NCBI GenBank assembly: GCA_031416415.1
Contig: JANOTP010000289.1
Location: 1 to 12,284 of the forward strand
Origin: JANYCO01 sp031416415
GTDB lineage: Bacteria; Bacteroidota; Bacteroidia; Cytophagales; Cytophagaceae
Length of the DNA stretch: 12,284 bases
Direction of reading: 5' to 3'
The notes under the pieces were generated by a model. It was given only the letters and a program-made list of their open reading frames with translations. It was not told where the DNA came from and did not search any database. Positions 1-8,200 of the stretch are shown here, piece by piece. Within the stretch, counting starts at the first letter, position 1. Each line of letters begins with the position of its first letter. The translations under genes and the position numbers were made by a program.

Positions 1-400
1 AGCGGATAATTAGACAAAGAAGAACGACTTCTACAACAGCGCCAAACACCATGTGTATCCAAGTCTCTCCCGCCAAATTAAACAACATAAAAGGAATATA
101 CACCGCAGCTATAATGATATTTACCGAGCGATTTACTTTAGCAGGCAGGGCAACAGAAAGGAAAATCATCAGTGCCGGAATTGTCACTAAGGCAAGTGCT
201 GCGAAAAGAAATCCTTGCGTAATATCAAATTCAAATACCCTCCCTGTTTGAATATCTTCTATCTTACTCGGCATATATAAGTGGAAATAATCAAGATAGA
301 TAATGAGAAACATCAAACTCGTCCATAGCATAGCAAGCTTCAGTTTCAAACTGACTTTGATATCTTCCAGTGCATTTTGTGCTATTTTTTGTGTATTCAT
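1..400 (-). CDS. DUF6326-type small integral membrane protein, 3' end cut by window edge
   Basis: An open frame runs from the ATG at 400 to the left edge without a stop, giving 133 residues. The start reads MNTQKIAQNALEDIKVSLKL. A short charged N-terminus is followed by four hydrophobic segments at about residues 22-42, 63-85, 92-110 and 114-133. The amphipathic start with an 'ALEDIKVSLKLK' pattern, the D-Y-F aromatic cluster after helix 1, and 'LPAKVNR' between helices 2 and 3 match my memory of DUF6326 proteins, which are about 140 residues, so only a few residues should be missing. The function of the family is not known to me. The gene starts 10 bp after the stop of the barrel-like protein gene and is very likely cotranscribed with it. 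No Shine-Dalgarno is visible. I am confident it is a gene and moderately confident of the family. Confidence 0.8.
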   Translation of the reverse strand, partial: MNTQKIAQNALEDIKVSLKLKLAMLWTSLMFLIIYLDYFHLYMPSKIEDIQTGRVFEFDITQGFLFAALALVTIPALMIFLSVALPAKVNRSVNIIIAAVYIPFMLFNLAGETWIHMVFGAVVEVVLLCLIIR

Positions 401-410
401 AGATTATCAA

Positions 411-1034
411 TTAAAAATTAAATCCGAAATGCAGCCCTGGTTCAGGTGTGTATTTTGGCCACTTGTCATCTTTTTGTTTAAAACCATCAGGCATTTCAGT
501 GTGATAAGCACGGCCAGCAATACCAAGTGATGGTTCTATAAAAAACCTATCCTTAAAGAGTTTAATGTGATAGCCAATTCGGTTAGTGTTGAATAAAATG
601 AAACCATTACCCACCTTATCACCGTTTTCATTCTTAAATGTTTGCCACATCGGCGTTGCATGTACTGCTACGTAAAGACCTTTCCAAATATACCTTTGAT
701 AAGCTAGGCCAATTCCATATTCTCTTATATAACCAGGAAATTTCTCTTCAGGTGTTCCGTATGCCTTATTATAAAATGGGTTAATGCCAAGAGGCCAAGC
801 ATGTTTCCAAGTTATTAGTTCAAGTGAAATTACATCTTTTCCTGTAATCCGATAGCCAACATTGAGTTGAGCGAAGCCGGGGGGGTTTACGGGTGCTAAA
901 TTACCTAACAAAAATAAGGTGCTGCCCACAAAAAACTTTTTGTAAGTGCTGTCTTGTTTGGCATATTGTGCATTCACCAGTAAACTGCTTGTTAAAACTA
1001 ATACAAGTCCAATCCATAAAATTTTCTTTTGCAT
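411..1034 (-). CDS. Predicted outer-membrane beta-barrel-like protein with signal peptide
   Basis: This is a 207-residue protein. Residues 1-22 form a signal peptide (KK, then a hydrophobic core, ending VNA before Gln23), so it is exported. The mature part lacks hydrophobic helices. It has alternating aromatic/polar strands such as LNVGYRI, YGIGLAYQRYIW, LYVAVHATPMW and RIGYHIKLF, and it ends in GLHFGFNF; a terminal Phe is typical of barrel proteins recognised by the Bam machinery. I recognise the sequence type (GNLAPVNPP near residue 44, then ISLELITWKHAWPLGI) as a conserved hypothetical protein of Bacteroidota, but I know no assigned function. It lies between the Crp/Fnr gene (84 bp upstream) and the DUF6326 gene (10 bp downstream), all on one strand. 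A good TAnnTTTG element lies in the 84-bp gap, so it may have its own promoter. The barrel assignment is inference from strand pattern and C-terminus. Confidence 0.82.
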   Translation of the reverse strand: MQKKILWIGLVLVLTSSLLVNAQYAKQDSTYKKFFVGSTLFLLGNLAPVNPPGFAQLNVGYRITGKDVISLELITWKHAWPLGINPFYNKAYGTPEEKFPGYIREYGIGLAYQRYIWKGLYVAVHATPMWQTFKNENGDKVGNGFILFNTNRIGYHIKLFKDRFFIEPSLGIAGRAYHTEMPDGFKQKDDKWPKYTPEPGLHFGFNF

Positions 1035-1065
1035 ATCTTTTTTTAATTGATGTTAAACGATACGG

Positions 1066-1073
1066 CAAAAGTA
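1066..1073 (-). promoter_or_regulatory. Candidate Bacteroidota -7 element (TACTTTTG) for the barrel-protein gene
   Basis: The minus strand reads TACTTTTG, an exact match to TAnnTTTG, ending 31 bases before the ATG at 1034. This would give a leader of about 25 nt. No clear TTG-type -33 element is found about 19 bp upstream, so support rests on the -7 match and position only. Confidence 0.35.
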
Positions 1074-1118
1074 GATTGGCTTGTTCCTAAAATTCGTTCA
1101 CTTAAGTTAAGAAATGAT

Positions 1119-1700
1119 TTACTCTTTACTTTTTTCCAAAATTCTTGCTCTTAATCTACTCAGCGATTGTGGTTTTATACCTAAAAAACTTGCTAATTGG
1201 TGCTGTGGAACACGTTGAATAAGGTCTGGTCTATTTTGTAGTAAGTTCAGGTATCGTTGTTCAGGTGAAGAAGTCTTAAACTCGTCAAAGTCTATTTGTT
1301 GTTTGGCCAACAGTTCTCCTGACAATATTCTACACATTATTTCAAATTTAGGAAATTTAGTAAATATTTCAACTCCCATATCAGGGTTTGCAACCGTTAG
1401 TATGGTATCTTCTACACAACTTATGAAATATTCAGACGGAGCATTATTTATTACACAATGCGGTGTCAGTTCTTCCATTTCTGTAAAAAAGGCGGTAGTT
1501 TTTTCTTCACCATCTATGATGTAATATTTCCGTATGCATCCTTTTAAAACAAAATAGCAATCTCGTGATTTCTGTCCTTCTTTGAGTAAAATAGTCCCCT
1601 TCTTAACAGAGCGGAATATGTCTAACGAAAGTATTGCGTTCTTCTCATCTTCTGTCAGAGAAATGTATTTTGATATAAAGTCAAATAGTATGTCTTGCAT
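1119..1700 (-). CDS. Crp/Fnr family transcriptional regulator
   Basis: This 193-residue protein has the two-domain Crp/Fnr layout, somewhat shorter than the usual 200-230. Residues about 20-110 form a cyclic-nucleotide-binding-like beta roll: 'KKGTILLKEGQKSRDCYFVLKGCIRKYY' around 33-60, followed by DGEEKTTAFFTE. A long helix at about 112-135 should form the dimer interface. Residues about 164-187 are a winged-helix HTH (VPQHQLASFLGIKPQSLSRL) that should contact DNA. The residues that bind cAMP in E. coli Crp are not evident, as in most Bacteroidota members, so the ligand is unknown and may be absent. It is the first gene of a same-strand set with the barrel protein and the DUF6326 protein, which suggests it controls that cassette; this is inference. 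The start ATG at 1700 gives the normal N-terminus for this subfamily, with an acidic amphipathic helix first. Confidence 0.9.
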   Translation of the reverse strand: MQDILFDFISKYISLTEDEKNAILSLDIFRSVKKGTILLKEGQKSRDCYFVLKGCIRKYYIIDGEEKTTAFFTEMEELTPHCVINNAPSEYFISCVEDTILTVANPDMGVEIFTKFPKFEIMCRILSGELLAKQQIDFDEFKTSSPEQRYLNLLQNRPDLIQRVPQHQLASFLGIKPQSLSRLRARILEKSKE

Positions 1701-1740
1701 TGTTTTTATATGTTGTGATGTTATTGCCTTCTGTTACACT

Positions 1741-1850
1741 TGCCACCAACGAATGTATATAGCCACTCATGGCCCCTGTTTTCGTAGGCCGTGCCTACTG
1801 CTTAACTATACTGTAAGGCGTTCGGTCCAATACGACAAAACCCCAATGTA
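1741..1850. repeat. GC-richer palindromic intergenic element, probable dispersed repeat
   Basis: This stretch upstream of the Crp/Fnr gene differs from its surroundings: 45 of 90 bases in 1761-1850 are G or C, against clearly AT-rich flanks. It contains a perfect inverted repeat GTAGGC (1784-1789), CGT loop, GCCTAC (1793-1798), and a third related arm GTAAGGC at 1813-1819, so alternative hairpins are possible. The minus strand carries ATTCGTTGGTGGCAAGTG, a pattern I associate from memory with intergenic repeats scattered through Bacteroidota genomes and with attC-like folded sites. No long coding frame of convincing composition crosses it. Identity as a repeat cannot be proved from a single copy. 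Confidence 0.4.
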
Positions 1851-1896
1851 AAAATCAACTCAAACAGAATACATCTCAAAACTATCTGATAGATGT

Positions 1897-4344
1897 TTAT
1901 TGAATTTCTATTTTAAAATATACACGAAATACACTTCCTACGTTTGGAATGCTCTCTAATTCTACCTTACCTCCCATTGCCTCCAACTGTGTTTTAACCA
2001 TGTAAAGACCCAATCCTTTTCCTTCTACGTGTGTATGAAACCTTTTATACAAACCAAATAACTTTTCTTTGAAACGAACAGTATCTATACCAATCCCATT
2101 ATCCGATAGTGTTAATAAAATATATTCACCAGACACCTCTGTTACCATTTTTATTTCAGGCACTTCTCCTGGTTTACTATACTTAATAGAATTACTAAGC
2201 AAATTGTATAAAATACTTTCGAAGTATGGCTTAATTACTTTTACTTCGGGAGCTTTGTCAAAATTAAAATTAAAATGGGCTTTCGTTTCTTCGATCTTAT
2301 TTTCGAGTCTTGACATGATGGCAGCTACTACAGTTGCAAAATTCATCACTACCAATTCTTGCTCTATTCCTTTATGAACCTCAAGTACCTTGTTTAGATC
2401 ATGAATAATAAGATCAAGATCTTTACTCACTTCGACTATTTTATCCAGAAACATATTATTTTCTGCGTCTAGTGATTTTTTATTTACAATACTTGAAAGC
2501 CCCAAAAGTCTAGCTATAGGACCACGCAAATTATGAGAAACTACATAGCCAAACTGCTCTAATTGGTTATTATTTTTAGTTAATTTACTATTAATCTTAA
2601 CTAACTCTTCTGTTCTTTTATATACGGTATTTTCAAGATCTACATTATATTTCTTCAATTCTTCATTTTGAATTGCAATAGTATGCTGGGCACTTTCAAG
2701 TTTCTTATTTTGTATTTCAAGACTTTCACGATGTACATGAAGTTCTTCGTTTACTTGAGAAAGTTCCTCATTAACCTGTGAGAGTTCATTATTTTGCTGT
2801 ACAATTTTTTGATTACTATTTATAATTATCTCGTTTTGTTTACCAAGTATAGTATTATTTTTTTTCTGTTTCCGTAAAAAACCAAAAGTGCCTAGCGCTA
2901 CAATTACAAGTAAGCCAACTAGACCCATTGTATATTTTTTTATTACTGCCTCGTCAGCTAATTTTTGTTCCCTTGCTGTTTTTTCTATTTCTAGCAACTG
3001 ATTTTCTCGTGACTGTTTTTCGATAGTAAGTAATTGTACTGCTCTACTTTGTTCTAATAAACCAATCTCACTTTGTTGTTCTAGAGAGGCTGCTTTTTGA
3101 TGAGCAATTTCAAGTAGTTGATCAATCCTTTGTTTATCCAGCTCCTGATTTCTAATTCTTATCAATTGCAGATCTCTTGCTTGTTTAAGCAATTCTATTT
3201 GCTTAGCCTGTATAATATTTTCTTTGTCAATTTTTTCTTTTTCAAGCTCTGATCTACGATAAGTAGATTCTTTCATTTCTTTTTCTGCCTGAATTTTTCT
3301 AATTTCACTTTCCTTTTTTTCTATTTCTACTTGCTGCTCTAATACAACTAAATTTTGCTTTTGTTCCTCCTTTATTAAGCGATCTTTAGCTTTATTATAA
3401 AGGTCATTGTATATTTTAAATTCTTTAATTTTCTTTTTCCTAAGAAGCAATTCACAATAAATTCTATAACTAGCAATTTTTATTTCGTCTGCACGAGGTT
3501 CATCTTTCGATTGTTCAAGTATTTTTAATGCCCTTTCCACTTTGAGTTTTGCAGGATTATGAAATTCTCCGATAAGATCAGTTGCGGCCATATAGTTGAG
3601 TATATTAGCAACCTCAATATTTTTTTTCTGTTTCTCCCTTATCTGCAGAGCTCTGTTCATATACTGACTTGCTTCTTCCAGCTCTCCTGAAACAGTGTGA
3701 GTCAATCCAATACTCAATAGTATATCAGCTAATTCATTTTGATTGATGCCCGAATTTTCCATGTCGATAATCTCTCGACACTTACTAAAATACTCCTGAG
3801 ATTTTTTAGTATTACCAATTTTTTTATAAAACGAGGTAAGGTTATTATATATAGAAACTATGCCTACTTTATTGTCAACAGTGGCATATTCGGGTAGGAG
3901 TAGTAAAGAATATTCAATTGCATCGTTAAAATTATTATTTAGAACAGAAAGATTAGCTATTTTTTCCAATGCCGTTATTACCTCTCTAATTTCGCCTTTG
4001 TCTTTTTTATCTTTTAAAATATCTTTCCAAAGTATCAACGCTTTATCGTACTCGCGTAGTTCTTCATAACACATTGATAAATTTTTAAGAATAAAAGTCT
4101 TTTCAGTACTAACTTTTTCCTGCTGATGCAAAACCAACGCCTCCTTATAATAATCAATAGACTTACGGTATACACGAAGATTTTGGTAGTTAAGCCCTAG
4201 TTTAACTAACAAACTTATTTTTTGATTTGGTTCAGTTGTTTTATTGTATTCATTTATAATATCAGGAATAGTTTGTGCATTAGCATATAAAAATGCCAAT
4301 GCACAAATTATAAAACATACCATTTTTTTATAAAACAATTTCAT
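1897..4344 (-). CDS. TPR and coiled-coil sensor histidine kinase
   Basis: This 815-residue membrane sensor kinase probably autophosphorylates on His604 and passes phosphate to a response regulator not encoded here. Residues 1-24 are a signal peptide (hydrophobic core, ANA before Gln24). Residues about 35-310 hold TPR-like helical pairs (for example around 50-76, 82-110, 160-192, 205-236), predicted to be periplasmic. Residues about 325-468 are a highly charged coiled coil. One transmembrane helix lies at 471-490. A cytoplasmic coiled coil (about 500-597) with a tandem ELSQVNE repeat follows. The H-box is VVSHNLRGPI with His604, a His-Asn variant of the HisKA motif common in Bacteroidota. The ATPase domain has the N-box at 714-724 (Asn714, Asn718), the G1 box DNGIGID at 748-754, and the G2 box GKGLGL at 775-780. 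There is no receiver domain, so this is not a hybrid kinase. The start at 4344 is chosen because it gives a proper signal peptide; Met8 is an alternative. What the TPRs sense is unknown. Confidence 0.93.
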   Translation of the reverse strand: MKLFYKKMVCFIICALAFLYANAQTIPDIINEYNKTTEPNQKISLLVKLGLNYQNLRVYRKSIDYYKEALVLHQQEKVSTEKTFILKNLSMCYEELREYDKALILWKDILKDKKDKGEIREVITALEKIANLSVLNNNFNDAIEYSLLLLPEYATVDNKVGIVSIYNNLTSFYKKIGNTKKSQEYFSKCREIIDMENSGINQNELADILLSIGLTHTVSGELEEASQYMNRALQIREKQKKNIEVANILNYMAATDLIGEFHNPAKLKVERALKILEQSKDEPRADEIKIASYRIYCELLLRKKKIKEFKIYNDLYNKAKDRLIKEEQKQNLVVLEQQVEIEKKESEIRKIQAEKEMKESTYRRSELEKEKIDKENIIQAKQIELLKQARDLQLIRIRNQELDKQRIDQLLEIAHQKAASLEQQSEIGLLEQSRAVQLLTIEKQSRENQLLEIEKTAREQKLADEAVIKKYTMGLVGLLVIVALGTFGFLRKQKKNNTILGKQNEIIINSNQKIVQQNNELSQVNEELSQVNEELHVHRESLEIQNKKLESAQHTIAIQNEELKKYNVDLENTVYKRTEELVKINSKLTKNNNQLEQFGYVVSHNLRGPIARLLGLSSIVNKKSLDAENNMFLDKIVEVSKDLDLIIHDLNKVLEVHKGIEQELVVMNFATVVAAIMSRLENKIEETKAHFNFNFDKAPEVKVIKPYFESILYNLLSNSIKYSKPGEVPEIKMVTEVSGEYILLTLSDNGIGIDTVRFKEKLFGLYKRFHTHVEGKGLGLYMVKTQLEAMGGKVELESIPNVGSVFRVYFKIEIQ

Positions 4345-4367
4345 TTATTTACAGGATTTTTTCTCAT
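4341..4367 (-). CDS. Possible nine-codon leader ORF overlapping the kinase start
   Basis: The minus strand reads ATG at 4367 through codons for MRKNPVNK to a TGA at 4343-4341, whose ATGA overlaps the kinase start codon. An AGGAGG (4373-4368) abuts the leader ATG directly; this is closer than the usual 5-9 bases, yet such a motif is rare in this window. Translational coupling to the kinase is possible. Chance occurrence of so short an ORF is equally plausible. Confidence 0.2.
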   Translation of the reverse strand: MRKNPVNK

Positions 4368-4423
4368 CCTCCTACTTCTATTAAATCAATTTTAGTATTG
4401 AAAAATTTTATTTCCATACAATC

Positions 4424-4431
4424 CAAACGTA
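4424..4431 (-). promoter_or_regulatory. Candidate -7 element (TACGTTTG) for the histidine kinase gene
   Basis: The minus strand reads TACGTTTG, an exact TAnnTTTG match, 79 bases before the kinase ATG. Immediately upstream is a GGTTTC tandem repeat. At the expected -33 distance only TGG is found rather than TTG, so the match is partial. Confidence 0.3.
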
Positions 4432-4471
4432 TCCGAAACCGAAACCAATACCACGACGTTTGTTATTTTTG

Positions 4472-4500
4472 GCAAAATGATAGTAAACTTATCATTTTGC
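4472..4500. repeat. Perfect 11-bp inverted repeat (hairpin or operator)
   Basis: GCAAAATGATA at 4472-4482 is repeated exactly in inverted orientation (TATCATTTTGC, 4490-4500) around a 7-base spacer. It is not followed by a T tract on either strand, so it does not look like an intrinsic terminator. It lies about 40 bp upstream of the candidate kinase promoter, a position suited to a dimeric regulator's operator. The function is inferred from position only. Confidence 0.6.
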
Positions 4501-4671
4501 TCTGTCATAAATTCATTCCTAAAACTTAGTATTAGGCCAATCAATAAATGAAATACCTAATAGAGTAGTTTTATCACCAAACTACTTACAAGATAAGCAG
4601 TATCTAACAGAATATTATTACCATTTTTAGCTAAATAATATACACTGACATCTAACTACGAAAATTCTCAT

Positions 4672-5102
4672 TTATGACTCTATTTTACGCGTTAGTTCCA
4701 CTCTTGCACCATTATTTACATAAATTAACTTTATAGAAATATAAATAGGTATAGAGAGGCTATCAATCACTCTTACTTGTTTGAAATTAATTAATGGCGG
4801 TGTATTGTAATACATTTCTTTTGGAGTTCTAATCCCATATTTTGGCCACCGCATCCATTATAGTCATATACTTTACGTGAAAATAAGGATAACGTTCTAT
4901 AGTATTAATATTCTACACTGATACTCTCTATTCTTTTTTGGAAGCTACCGTTACATGCATATTAAATATAGCTTCTAGCGAATAAGAATCCGTTACTTTC
5001 ATCTTCTTTTAAATACTTACTATTGTCTAAAATACTATCCTTTTGTGTCGAGGTTACATTTATATTACTACTAATAAGTGCAAAAAAAAGAAGGTTTTTC
5101 AC
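4672..5102 (-). pseudogene. Decayed small secreted-protein gene
   Basis: Starting at a GTG (5102), the minus strand encodes KNLLFFALISSNINVTSTQ followed by KDSILDNSKYLKEDES, which looks like a Bacteroidota signal peptide ending before Gln and a mature N-terminus. The frame stops at 4964-4962 after 46 residues. It continues in the same frame after the stop with protein-like sequence (YACNGSFQKRIESISVEY), stops again, and continues to about 4810. A second frame (4854-4672, 60 residues, starting MRWPKYGIRTPKEMYYN and ending VELTRKIES) then takes over. Two in-frame stops plus a frameshift fit a decayed gene. I recognise no family. The alternative is that these are chance ORFs in noncoding AT-rich DNA, since no homologue can be compared here. 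Confidence 0.35.
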
Positions 5103-5235
5103 TAGATTTTATTTTATTATTACAGCAGAGAAATTTAAGATTGCTATCTTTTTTGAAACAATTAGCTACTCAATATAGTTGGTTATACGTATAAAAAAAG
5201 GGCCAGTTAATCTTTACAATGAATATTAATCGTCT

Positions 5236-5271
5236 TATAAAAAAACCCACTACGTAGTGGGTTTTTTTATA
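5236..5271. terminator. Perfect palindromic intrinsic terminator after the adhesin gene
   Basis: A 36-base perfect palindrome is centred between 5253 and 5254. The GC core is CCCACTAC/GTAGTGGG, flanked by seven A on one side and seven T on the other. Being symmetrical it can act on both strands. It lies 17 bp past the adhesin stop codon (5290-5288) and should end the minus-strand two-gene transcript. Confidence 0.9.
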
Positions 5272-5287
5272 CTATTTATTATAGAAA

Positions 5288-8200
5288 TTATCGTATTACC
5301 TGCACCCAACCTTTGAAGCGGGTACCTGTATCAAATTCTAAATCGTAATAATATACACCGTCCGATAATCCTTTAAAGTCATATTTATTATCATACGCTT
5401 TAGATTCAAATACTCTATCTCCCCAACGGTTGAAAATTCTTACTTCTGAATTGTCCGGAAGTGAAATAACTTCAAATACATCGTTATGGAAATCACCATT
5501 AGGAGAAACCATATTTGGAATAAAGAATTTACCTGGCACTTCTAATATAAGTGTATCCAAACAACCATTTGCATCTCTAATAAATACTGAATGAGGCCCT
5601 GGCGATAAATTAGTGAACGATACATACGTTTGACCACCAAGCGTATCATTTAACGTTTTATTTACAAAAGCCGTAGGATTGTCAATACTCATTTGATAAA
5701 CATCTTTTCCAAGAGGCCCTGGGAAAGGTGTACCTCCTTGAAGATTGTATATAATTACGGATCCAGTACTTTTATTAATATCACTAGCAAGTGCAATAGA
5801 AGACGTAGTGAAGCCCGCAGGTTGTGGGACAAATATTCCTGCATAACCAGCATTGAATAAGGCAGCAGTTTTTACTACTGTATAAACGGTAGCACTTGTA
5901 TATACACGGAAAGAATCGACCGCATAATTAAGGCATGCCTGATCTGACATCTGAAGAATATGATTGCCACCACTTAATCCTGTAAATGGCACGGCAACAT
6001 TCGCATTGGAGGGTCCGCCAGTACCTACTGAAACAGGGATTGTTCTATCTGTAAATAATGTATACGTAAATGGTTCGCCACCGACAATTTTTATGGATAC
6101 AGAATCCACTGTTATAGAACCGTCGTTACCGCCTGGACAGGTAGGAGCAACAATTGATAGGATTGGAATCCCTCTTGGTACATTTAAAACAGTTACCGTA
6201 GTATCGTCTGAACAACCTTGAGCATCTCTTACATACAAGGTAGAAGTAGTATTTACATTTACAGGATTCACATTTGCAGGGACAGTAGATAGGAAAGGGC
6301 CAGCACTATTTAAACTGTAAGTATAAGTAGGTGTTCCACCAGTAGCTGCAAAATAATTAATGGCTCCGTTTGCTCCACAATTCGAAGCTACAGTTGACAC
6401 ATTGGAAAACAACTCTGGTGAAGAAGTAAAAGTAACAGTAGTATTAGCAGGACAACCTTTCATGTCTGTGACTGTAAGAGGATATGTACCCGCACCCATA
6501 CCATTTCTAGTACCGCCTAAAGCTATAGCAGAACCATTAAAAGTATAGGAATAAGTTCCCCAGCCACCAGTAGCCGCAGGAGACATCGTAAATACTCCAG
6601 TAGAAGTACCAAAACAAAATGATGGTGGTACGATATTAGGAGCTGTTAGTGCTGTTGCGGGTTCATTTACTGGAACATTTACAACAGTATCACGGCAACC
6701 GTTATTGTCTTCTACTATTAAATCATACGTTAAAGCACCAGCTACTCCTCCTGCAAGAGCAGAATAAGTATGTGCACCAGCAGCAACATTCGCTGCTACA
6801 GCAGTACCAATTGTATTTAAATATAAATCATAGGTAGCAGTTCCTCCAGTTACGTTTACAACTATGGAGCCTAATTCACCTTTACAACGTGCATCATTAA
6901 TGCTTGTAGTAGTTAAAATTAATTCTGTAGGAGTGACGATTGTAAAATTAGCAGACGTATTACAACTGTTACCATTATCTCTAACATACACCACGTGTGG
7001 ACCAGCCGAAATTCCTGAAAGCGCTGTAGAAGTTCCTGCTGAAGAAAATAAAGTAAATGGCCCTCCAGCTGCGTCTATCGAATATTCATAAGTTGCCGTT
7101 CCCCCTGTTACCGTCAAGGTAGCAGCTCCATTATTGCTGTATGAACAAAGAGCAGAAGCTCCTGTAACTACCGCTGTAAAAGGTAACACGGTTATAGTAA
7201 CGGGAATTGCATTACTTACACATCCAAATTGATCTTTTATTCTTGTATTAATAGTAGTAGTGCTACTAAAAGGTCCTTCTGAGGAAGGTGTTGTTGTTAC
7301 ATAAGAAGCACCATCTGTATAAGAATAGCCTCCTGTTGGGTCAACTACAAAAGGAGCATCTACTGTAATAGCGATACTCGAATTATTCCCAGCACATATA
7401 GTAGAGGGTGTTGCAAGCGCAGAACCAGTAGGTCTTGCTCTAAAAACCACATTTACTTGGCCTGTATCTTTACATCCATTCACATCTGTACCTATAACAT
7501 TGTAGGTAGTATTGACCGCTGGTGTAACTCCAAAAGGATTCCCTGTAAACAAAGTAGCAAAAGAAGCACTTGTCCATTCGTAGGTTAGTGCGCCAGCTGC
7601 AGTGAGCAAACTAGTGGTACCTTCACAACGATTAACAGGCGTTGGAGTAGTAACATTTGGCTGTGATAAGGATACTACATCCTGACTGGCTGTCCTAGGA
7701 CAACCATTTAGATCAATACCGGTTACAGTATAAGTAGTATTTATAGAAGGGACAACTACAACAGAAGTTGTTGTCTGTATACCAGGGATAGGAGCCCAAT
7801 CAGTGATTGAGCTAAAGCCTGTAGCAGTCAATGTAACGGGACCAAAAGTTCCTACGTTGTTTGCACAAACTATAGTATCTGGTGCGTTTATATTTGTGTT
7901 ATTAGGAAATACTGTAACCACGATAGACGTATCTAATGTACAAGTACTCACCACTTGGAAAGGAAATGAAGTAGTAGCTGTTACAATCGGACTTGTAAAA
8001 GTGATGGTAGCACTACCTGGAACATTTGTAAGTGGGCCACCATTGAAACTATATTGATAACCTGTACAATAAACTGGATTACAAATAAAATTGACTGTAA
8101 TATCAGTAGTATTATTAGGACATATTGGACTAGGATTTACTGAATAGGTGATTCTAGGTTTACCTAAAGTATCCAACTGAACAACAATTGGATCACTCAC

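Larger units (their letters stand above)
4345..5287. other. 943-bp gene-poor region between the kinase and adhesin genes
   Basis: No intact gene was found on either strand. The region is strongly AT-rich. From the kinase side it holds a possible leader ORF, a TACGTTTG promoter-like element, a perfect 11-bp inverted repeat, then about 170 bp (4501-4671) with nothing recognisable. Next come the remains of a secreted-protein gene (4672-5102), about 130 bp with no signal, and the palindromic terminator of the adhesin transcript. A small RNA in the featureless part cannot be excluded, but I see no structure that argues for one. Confidence 0.6.

Noticed and set aside
1877..1884. TAGTTTTG on the minus strand as a promoter for the Crp/Fnr gene
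   Set aside because: It matches TAnnTTTG but lies 177 bp upstream of the start, at the kinase stop codon, without a -33 element, and the palindromic element lies between.
1882..1892. CTATCTGATAG palindrome followed by TTTT on the minus strand, as a terminator for the kinase
   Set aside because: The stem is four to five AT-rich base pairs with a one- to three-base loop, too weak to support a terminator call.
5964..8057. Several plus-strand frames of 60-85 codons opposite the adhesin gene
   Set aside because: They are antisense shadows of a repetitive, Thr/Val-rich coding sequence and lack family features or starts with signals.
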